From contig JBANSL010000003.1 in the NCBI GenBank assembly GCA_037127255.1, positions 42,895,314-42,959,313 of the forward strand: a stretch of 64,000 nucleotides of DNA, in the 5' to 3' direction. The DNA is from Persicaria tinctoria. Taxonomy: Eukaryota > Streptophyta > Magnoliopsida > Caryophyllales > Polygonaceae. Every line of letters begins with the position of its first letter. Position 1 is the stretch's first letter. Below, piece after piece: positions 56,643 through 64,000 of the stretch. The position numbers and the translations under genes are program-made. The notes beneath the pieces were generated by a model, which worked only from the letters and a program-made list of their open reading frames with translations, did not search any database and was not told the DNA's origin.

Positions 56643-57387
56643 GGTGAGTAATCTGGATGTAATTGAGGGATATGATCAATCCGTTTAGGTACCGATGAGG
56701 CAGATACGAGTGAACAAGATGTGAATGATTAAGGATTCTTGTAGGGAGGATGTGATTATGGATAGGTTATTTCTACTATGAGTAAATACGATGTTGTTGA
56801 AGAACCAATTATGGATGACTGTTGGAGGGCAAATTTCCGTGAATTTTATTATTCATGGTATAATAAATTTACGTGTTCGCTATATACACCCCAAATCATG
56901 CACGTCCTTAAGGACGTGCATGGTTAAAAGGGGTTAATTAATTTTTTATAAAACACTAATTACACAGAAGGGTTGCACGCCGTTAAGGACGTGCATTTTT
57001 TACCTTTGAATTTGCGGTGTATCTATCAACACCCTAAATTTATCACATTCATTTAATAAAAAAATGTGATAAATTGTTATCAAATTAAACACAGGCTTGC
57101 AAATTTAAGTTGGGCATGATAAAATTTCATTACAAGTTCAAACCATGCTAGGCCCAAATTTAATTCCATATATATTAAGTTTAAAAATGGAATTAAAAAT
57201 AAATTAAATATTTTAATGATGCACATTTAAAACAAGTGGGTGTAACTCACGTTACTCACCAACAAAACTGACAAATACACCGGTTGAGTTTGAGCCTCAA
57301 CTGCTCATCTCCAGCCAAATAACATATATATAAAAAAAAGAGAAATTGTGCAACCGTCAGTACGTGGGTGAGAGGCAAGTAACCTCC
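56643..57387. other. Intergenic DNA with a long perfect palindrome
   Basis: AT-rich DNA between the hAT element and the small minus-strand ORF. Apart from the palindrome at 56897-56922 and its partial copy at 56973-56992 I see nothing here. Confidence 0.4.
56897..56922. promoter_or_regulatory. 26-bp perfect palindrome with ACGT core elements
   Basis: CATGCACGTCCTT followed by its exact reverse complement. Each arm contains CACGTCC/GGACGTG, an ACGT-core motif of the kind bound by plant bZIP factors (established for the core; binding here is inference). A partial second copy (GCACGCCGTTAAGGACGTGC) begins about 75 bases downstream. Confidence 0.5.
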
Positions 57388-57679
57388 CTATTTCACACTA
57401 AAAAAGCCCTGCAAGTCTGCAACTGGAGGGGCCTTCGGCTCCTTCCTACTGACTGGTCTTTTCTCCCTTTTGGACAATTTCCTACGGTTCCTTCTTAGCT
57501 TTTCCTCCTCCTGAGCAGTTACCTGCACACAACCCACATAAACAAGAGAAGAGCAGAAAACTAAATACAAAGAGGGAGAGAAAGAGTACAGAGGGAGAGA
57601 GTGCAGGAGAGAGAAGAGGGAAAGGATACAAAGAGAGAAAGGGCAGGCCAGAGAGGAGAGAAAAAAATCCCACCTTCAT
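57388..57679 (-). CDS. Possible small host gene or terminal exon encoding a basic peptide
   Basis: The exon 57522-57388 follows a good acceptor (TTTATGTGGGTTGTGTGCAG) and encodes 44 residues, VTAQEEEKLRRNRRKLSKRE and then KRPVSRKEPKAPPVADLQGF with a short FSVK end: basic, helical, ending in a PIP-box-like QGFF. A 151-bp intron (57673-57523) would join it to ATG-AAG at 57679-57674, giving a peptide of about 46 residues. Stops precede that ATG, so either the protein is this small or further upstream exons use another splice. I recognise no family. A real gene is suggested by the splice sites and the gene-like leader at 58420-59000. Confidence 0.35.
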
Positions 57680-59000
57680 TGCTGCTCAAACTCAGAAACA
57701 GAGGGTAGACCTCTACATTTTTACTCTCCTTTTATTTGCAGGTACAAAAAATAAACAAAACAAAATATGAGATGGATCCTAGCGGCTTGAGAGTTTAGTC
57801 TCTCATCGCGATCTTCGATCCTGGCTCAGCGGCTTAAGAGTTTAGTCTCTCGTCGCTACCCCGATCCCAGTGTGGATCGACTTTTTAGGTCGAAGTGCTG
57901 CCAAATTTCACACAGGATTATCAAGTAGGACAAAATGAAAGAGAAGAAAGCATATGTCATGTCGGGGAGGAGATTAACTGGCATCCTAAAGATTACAGTA
58001 TATACTTTCTGCAGGGAACGCTTATAAAAGGGCTTCCTAATGGACAAGATGTTAATCAATCTCCAACAGGGACGCAAAGTTCCTATGAGTGGTGCTGTCT
58101 CGTTTCCTAAGACTGAACAAAGGAACAAATCTCTCGTAGATCCCTCCTATTTCTACCTGTGTGCAATTATCTTGGAGAAGAAAAATCACCCATTGATTTC
58201 CCAGATAAATCAAAGAAGTTGTGAACAACAAAAATGGGAAAACGAATTCTCTACAAATCAAATTGCACACAAAGAAAAAGAACTAAGACAATTTCAAGTT
58301 GATAGCTGAAGGGAGCATGCTTGCAGGAAAAGCACAAAGAAAGAGCCTGCAAATTCAGAGACTGATGTCCAGGTTCATCAATTTGAGCCAAGCACTAATC
58401 GAAACCCCAGATGAGACCAAACTCACCTGGCCCGAGAAATCGAAGTGCTAATCGCTCCAAAGCTGCGGTGACGCGTATGTGGACTCAAATAGGTCCTTGC
58501 TGCTCCGCCTTGTTCAAAATCGGGATACTCAGAGCCCCTGATCCGCATCCCTTGCTATCTCTTTCGACTGTCCCAAATCCTAAATCCTCAAATAGCAATT
58601 AAAGTCAACCCTAATTTTTTTCCCAGCGCTCAAATCATCCAAATTGGAATAAATTGAGGGAAAATTGCAGGGGATAGAGTAAAATGAACCAGTTGCTTCC
58701 TCTCTTGGCCGAGACTCTCGACGTCTTCCATTGGCGGAGACCTGCAGATTTGCACCCTCCGAGAAGCCTTTGGCATTGGCTCGCCCCTTCCTGATTAGCA
58801 GTCGAGCCCAAACCTCCCGATATGCTTTAGAGATTGGCCTCCCTCTCGAATCAAGCTCTTCGTGGGGTGGCGGTGAGTGTTACCGGAAGAAGTAGTGGCG
58901 ATACGGTGGAGGTCGCTGAGTGTACAGGAAGGGAAACTCGATTGTAGGAGAGGAATTGGCGGAGGGTACTGCAACAGCTAAGGGTTAATTGAGATTGGGC
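57680..59000 (-). other. Upstream exon/intron and leader region of the possible small gene
   Basis: On the minus strand 59000-58430 is CT- and GC-richer, gene-leader-like, and ends CGGGCCAGGTGAGTTTGG, a good donor near 58428. 58420-57880 is intron-like with several T-rich acceptor-like sites. At 57779-57872 two ~47-bp units (AGCGGCTTRAGAGTTTAGTC ...) repeat in tandem, each forming a small hairpin. No long ORF on either strand has family features. Confidence 0.3.
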
Positions 59001-59178
59001 TCAGATAAAAAAAAATAACAGGTTAAATAAGGCTTTGATAAAAGTGGGTTAAGCCCATTCTTATATTCATACATGCAATTATACGGGGTAAATTCATATG
59101 GATTAGAAATCCATATTCAATTAAAGTGGAACAAAAGTCATAACACATCCTTGAATTGCATTACCAAAAGAAAAAAAG

Positions 59179-62100
59179 ATGAAAGAGAGCGTCGAGTACG
59201 GAAACCCTACCCCGGAATCCCATCGCCTCCAGCCCAGCCTGAACCCTAGCCACCAATCTGAACTCCGACAACCCAAATCCGCCCAATGGCCTACCATATC
59301 CGCCAACAAAAGCAAAAACCGAGCCAGAGTTAGCCCCTATTCAAAATCCATATCCAGCAAATCGAAAAAAAAAAAAAAATACATCATAAATCCCATCCAG
59401 AAAAGCTTCACAAAACTAAGTAATTACAGGAGGGAGAAGAATATCAGATGGAATAAAACCATCCAAACTCAAGAAAAGAGATGTGGAAACAAAAGAAGAA
59501 GATGGTGGAGATTCAGAAAAAGAAAAAGAAAAACGAGTTGCCCCAGTTGGAAAGGGATGAACTATGGCTTCTTGATGTTGGAATCTGCTAAAAACTTTGC
59601 TTTGGATACTGAATTACAGAATGAAAGAGAAGGTCGGAATGCAACAGAAATTGGGAAGAAAGAAAGGGGAATGCAAGGAAGAGTAAACTCAAGAAAGGTG
59701 AGGAATCAAGGAATTGATGAAAGGCAGAAGAGCACCAATGAACATCAAAAAAAGCCGATGAAGTTGCTGCCTAGGTTCGAAAATCTAAACCTCTCTATGT
59801 ATGTTCTTGAACTTGAAAAGAAGAAACAATTAAATGGAATAATTCTTTGGGTAGTAGGAGCTAACCAATCAGGAAAAGGAGAAATGAATAAGAGAAGTTT
59901 TAAACCCATTTCCCTCCCCTTTGTTCTTGCTCTATTTCCCCTTAGATCACCACCTAACATTGAAATAAAGGAAATCAATTCGACCCCGTTAAAATGCCAT
60001 TTCCAACCGGAAAAACCTAACCTTTTGACAATGGTCTTATGCTTTAAGAACTTATCTCCTCTATATTCATTAGTCATTGGAATTACCCTTGAGTTTACTA
60101 ATGTGACAATATGCTCTTATTTGATGCACTGTGATTTTGAAAATGGTGCTTTGAACCTTGATTTGGATATCATGAATCGATATCTTTCTTTGAATTGGAT
60201 CAGTATGAAATATGTTTCATTTGTTTTGACTATTTGGAATGTGGAACAATATGATTTCCTTATGTCCCCTTTCTCCCATTGTCTCCTTTTGAGGGTTGGG
60301 CATGTCCTTTATTTAAATGCACTTGAATCTTGGCCGTAAGAAATTGACTTGATGATTAATTTGCATTTTCTGTACCTTGTCTCCTTCCCATTGTCTCTTT
60401 CTACTAGTGTTTTGTTAAGGAGTGAACCCTCTGAAAAGGAAAAGATCCCACGACTAAACCCGGGTGCAAAACCCTCAACTGTTTCTACATTTTTGAACAA
60501 AGGAAAAGAAAGAAAACAGCTTGTGAAAATGGATAAGATCAAGAAAAAGAACAAAATGAAACTTCTGAGCTTTTTATTCTTTGTCTGTGTTTGTGTGGAA
60601 TATGATATGCTAAGAAGCAGGATGTTAGTTGAAAATTGGATCTCGGATTTTGGACCGTATGAGTGCTTAAATGATATGGGATACTTGGACCCTACTTTCA
60701 GTAAATGCTCCTTTGTCTTTGAAACCGTGAAGAAATCAGTGATCTATGTTAATTCCATTTACTGTCTCGTGTTCTGCAAATGTTATGTGTTTTCATTAAG
60801 TCGTTTTGATCTTGAAATTATGAAACTTTTCGACACTGAGCTCCTGTCTTGTGTAGATTATATTCACTACCGCTATTCTATAGTTCTCTGGCTACCTATC
60901 GATGCAGTAGTTACTATGGAACAATTGACCGAAATGAAAACTATGTACAACATGTCCGAAAGAAAGGACCCCAATGACCCGGTTGACAAAAGATACCACG
61001 GAAAGCAGAGGAACCAAACGATCAGATTGGGTGCGCAACCCACAAACACAAGAACAACCTCGCCCCATTCAAAAGGGAATAATGAAAATGCTAACAAAGA
61101 TTCTGACAAAGGCAGAGGTACGCTAGAGTATCGATCATTTTTCTACTACCACTTGATGAATGGAACTCTCATTCCGGTTGCAATTTGGTTTCATAGATTC
61201 ACTAAACCTTGTTCTGAGAATATCCTAGTAATTGTAGATCCGAGGGATCAATGTAAAGTTGACAAACTCACCATTATTGAGATTTGGTTAGATCCCTCCA
61301 TTGAGCTATTTTTCCATATTTATGCAGTTGTGGATCTCGTTTTTATTGCTGCATCTCCTCTTGGTTACAATCATTGCTTGATATCCCTTTATGTGAAAAT
61401 TAGTCGCCCCCTTGAAAGGGTGAATGTCCATGGAAACTATGTTCTTGATACTATGAGTGATCCGAGTCAGAACCCTTTGTACCCTTCATTTCTCTTTGTC
61501 AAACTTTCTACCGATAGGAACAGATGTTGTTGTGTGATCTATATGCCTATGGTGAATCTGATTAAAGTATTGATATGGATGATCAACAATAGGGAAAGAA
61601 ACCCTGAACAAGTTTTCAGCTGTCAGAAGTCCAGGAAACTTGAACAACTGTCCTACCACATGGATCAAATCTTGATTGATGGAAAAAGGATGGATGAAAC
61701 CACGCCAAAGATACAAAGAGCAATTGGAAAGATGAAAGGGAAGATAGATGACTAGCATAACGTTCCCCTTGACCCTAGGTGTGCCTTATTCTTTCTTGTT
61801 TTCGTATCTAGTTCCTTGTCCTTGCTGTCGATCTTTCCTTGGTTGCTTATATGCATTCTGAACTCGATAAAAGAACCAAACTGTGCTTTTGAGTACATGA
61901 CCGAACCAAACTGTGCTATTGAGCAAATGACCAAACATAGAAACTCTTTGAACCCTTTCTACTTTGCACTCTACAATCCTTCTTTCTGTTTGGAGAAAGA
62001 AAAGAACTCAATAAAACATATTCTCTACTCGCTAAGAAAACATCATAAGAAACCAATGGATCATAAGAAGAAGAAACTAGGCGGGAGGAAAAAGGTCTAT

Positions 62101-62361
62101 GACCTAAATATTGACAAATGGATGAAGCATATAGAAATCACAAAGCAGGAATGCAAGTTAAAAATAAAGGATGATAACATAAACTCAAGGAATAGAAAAA
62201 GAGACTATAGAGAAACAGAGGGAAGCACCCTAAGAAGAAACATTACAACAAACATAAATATGGAAAAAAGAACAAGTAAATTAACAACTAAAGCAAGCGA
62301 GAGAACATTGGGCAACGAACCCCGTAATATGACAATTAATTTAAGCAAGTATCCAGAATGA
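59179..62361 (+). pseudogene. 1060-codon ORF upstream of LINE ORF2, two in-frame stops
   Basis: One frame runs from ATG 59179 to TGA 62359-62361, broken only by TAA 60337-60339 and TAG 61753-61755; the sequence between stops remains open. The first ~220 residues are very basic (KKRCGNKRRRWWRFRKRKRK). A middle part is rich in Leu, Phe, Tyr and Cys with hydrophobic stretches. Another basic stretch (HHKKPMDHKKKKLGGRKK) precedes the end. I recognise no domain. In AT-rich DNA such a frame is very unlikely by chance. By position it corresponds to the gag region plus ORF1b of the first LINE, but I could not show similarity by eye. It probably encodes the element's RNA-binding protein or an extra protein. 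Confidence 0.6.
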
Positions 62362-63850
62362 AGATCTATACATGGAATTGTTGCGGTCTAGGAAAACAAA
62401 ACCTTTGGACTGAAGTCGAGACATTCTGCAAAATCGAAAATATACAAGTCTTAGCACTTCTGGAAACAAATACTAAAAACCAACCTTCCGATTCCAAGTG
62501 GAAAAATGCGGGCTTTGATTCCATTTGTTGGACGTCGGCCCGTGGTCGGTCCGAGGGTATTTGTATTCTTTGGAAAGAATACCAGCTTATTGGAGGAAAG
62601 CTAATGGTACTTGACAAAGATGAGCGATACACAACACTTATCTTCGAGGACTACAATGCTAGAACCAAAGTTGCTTGCTGCATTGTGTATGCACCGGCCC
62701 AAGACCATGGGAAAAATGAATTCTAGCAAAAACTAACCGACCATATCCTTCGACTCGATTGCCCAACTATAGTCATGGGTGACCTAAATCAAATCCAAAG
62801 TCCATCTGAAAAGCTGGGTGCAGCGATTCCAAACCAAACCAGATTTTCTAGAATTCTTTCATTCAAGGATGCATGTAACTTAGTAGATATCCTAACAATT
62901 GGCAATGAGTTTACCTGGAGAAAGAACAAAACGGATCAAAACAATATTTATGAAAAACTAGATCGGGCGTTGGTCCAATATCAAATACTTCAATGGTACC
63001 CGAATGTAGCTACCAAAAACTACGCGTTCTCATTATCTGACCACTGCCCGATCTCAATTGAACTAAAGCAAAACAGAACAACAAAAGCGAGACCCTTCAA
63101 GTTCGAGAAGATGTGGCTTCAACGAAAGGATTACAGCAACATAGTCACTCGGGCTTGGAACCTTCCCTGCTCGGGTTCTCATATGTTCCAAGTAACAAAG
63201 AAAACTCAATACCTAAAAAAACTCTCAAAAGAGTGGAATAAAACAACTTTTGGGAACATCTTCCGACAACTCAAGGACATAGAAGAAAAATTGACAAATC
63301 TACAAAGTACAAACAATTCATCACAACAAGGTGACAACAATAGTAGACAAATGCGCCTATTAAACAAAAAAAAAAGCAAAATCCTCCAATTTCATAGTCA
63401 ATATTGGCGACAAAGAGCGAAAACAAAACACCTAAAGCTTTCCGATACGAACTCAAGATATCATCATAAAGTCGCTACAGGACGTAGGAATAGAAAAATT
63501 ATCCGAGAAATTGTATCAACGGAAGGAACGACTATTATAGGCGATGAAAATATCAGAAGAGAGATTTAGAATGATTTTGAAAAACAATTCAAAGAAGAAA
63601 GGATTAACAAAAATCTCTTAAATGAATATTTAGAACTAATAAACATAGAAATATCGCAACAAGACAATGATCTCCTCACAAAACCAATAACAAATCAAGA
63701 AATTAAAAAAGCTTTCTTTTCCATGGGGAAAGACAAGTCTCCCGGACCTGACGGAATAACTGTAGAATTCTACCAACAATACTGGGATATCGTTGGACCG
63801 TCAAATACAAAAGCAATCAAAGGCTTTTTTCACTCGAGGAAAATCTTAAG
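62358..63850 (+). pseudogene. LINE ORF2: endonuclease and start of reverse transcriptase, truncated
   Basis: A single frame with stops at TAG 62724-62726 and 63567-63569. Endonuclease motifs in order: IYTWNCCGLGKQNLW, LALLETN (metal-binding Glu), IVYAPAQDHG, PTIVMGDLNQI (GDxN), FTWRKNKTDQNNIYEKLDRA, LSDHCPISIEL (catalytic Ser-Asp-His, intact here). The linker WRQRAKTKHLKLSDTNSRYH then leads to RT start DKSPGPDGITVEFYQQYWDI. About 70% of ORF2 is missing because of the LTR at 63860. Otherwise better preserved than in the first LINE. Confidence 0.9.
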
Positions 63851-63859
63851 ACGAATAAA

Positions 63860-64000
63860 TGACGAGAGGTTTTCTCGACCAAATAAATTTGTAGTCAAGA
63901 CCCCGCTATAGGATAGTGGAGTCAGGTTCGTCCTCAGGAGAGAAGTCAGCGGTTCTAGGTTTAGTGTGTTTTGGGGTTCAGGGATAGCGGGAAAAGGTGG
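63860..64000 (-). mobile_element. End of an LTR at the window edge
   Basis: The LINE reading stops and TGACGAGAGGTTTTCTCGAC begins, a TG-starting end with a small inverted repeat (GAGAGGTTTTCTC). Further in, GGATAGTGGAGTCAGGTTCG recalls the GTCGATCCCACAGG-type segments near minus-strand LTR ends in this window. Strand and family are guesses, since the rest is outside. Confidence 0.35.

Larger units (their letters stand above)
59165..63859 (+). mobile_element. Second LINE-1-type element, 3' part cut off by an LTR
   Basis: A long ORF upstream (59179-62361) overlaps ORF2 (62358 on) as ATGA, as in the first LINE. ORF2 reads through endonuclease into the start of RT and stops being recognisable at ~63840, where an LTR-like end (TGACGAGAGG, 63860) begins. 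The 5' end is estimated from the start of the ORF. No DUF4283-type gag is recognisable upstream. Confidence 0.75.

Noticed and set aside
57779..57872. Possible tRNA genes in the 47-bp tandem units
   Set aside because: No acceptor stem or anticodon loop of the right size; only short internal stems.
60349..61755. Independent 468-residue host protein
   Set aside because: Same frame as the ORFs before and after it, separated by single stops, and ending in the ATGA overlap with LINE ORF2; better read as one LINE ORF.
1..64000. CRISPR-like or bacterial defence arrays
   Set aside because: No regularly spaced direct repeats with unique spacers; sequence is plant nuclear DNA.

Overview
The window is about 64 kb of an AT-rich flowering-plant nuclear chromosome, probably a eudicot. 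The evidence is plant-type introns, plant retroelement families (LINE-1 with a DUF4283-type gag, Athila-like Ty3/gypsy elements with a tRNA-Asp-type primer site), plant MITEs, and the near absence of intact host genes. Nearly all of it is transposable-element sequence, nested and mostly decayed. There are no rRNA genes, CRISPR arrays or bacterial features.

Left part (1-16.1 kb): the end of a minus-strand LTR (1-316) abuts a plus-strand LINE (317-12290). The LINE has a gag ORF, a second ORF of about 548 codons and a decayed endonuclease/reverse transcriptase/RNase H ORF2. ORF2 is split by a long minus-strand LTR (3641-7414, itself holding a 674-bp Mutator-type MITE with a 9-bp target duplication), a Stowaway MITE (8019-8255) and a hAT element (11422-12239, 8-bp duplication). 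A relatively gene-like island follows: a short MITE, a two-exon minus-strand host gene (14072-14976) with a cysteine-rich C-terminus, and an RNase H-like fragment.

Middle part (16.1-37.65 kb): minus-strand Athila-like elements. Four 3' LTRs end at 21042, 23510, 24940 and 33817. The element that starts at 24940 has pol (protease-RT-RNase H-integrase in one frame with two stops) and an ATHILA ORF-1-type gene. The first LTR carries a 3.6-kb CACTA-like DNA transposon. GC-rich palindromic blocks (core GCGGCGGGCGCCGC) recur in the LTRs, in linkers and inside pol.

Right-middle part (37.65-51.8 kb): two plus-strand non-autonomous LTR elements. The first (37650-43490) has LTRs related to those of the autonomous Athila-like element, a gag-like ORF and a GC-rich gene-like insert. 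Its 3' LTR is interrupted by the second (LTR 43491-45354, internal ORF, LTR 47726-49594, then a second primer site and partial internal region). The second family's LTRs are studded with the perfect palindrome TCGATATCGA. A third, inverted LTR of that family lies at 50067-51775.

Right part (51.8-64 kb): 3.1 kb I could not assign, a 1.74-kb hAT element (54891-56634) containing a tRNA-like module and a GC-rich exon-like segment, a possible small minus-strand host gene (57388-59000), and a second LINE. In that LINE a 1060-codon frame with only two stops ends in an ATGA overlap with ORF2, and an LTR near 63860 cuts ORF2 off. The shared stop-start overlaps and long ORF upstream of ORF2 in both LINEs, and the family-specific palindromes of the LTR elements, are the most interesting signals.
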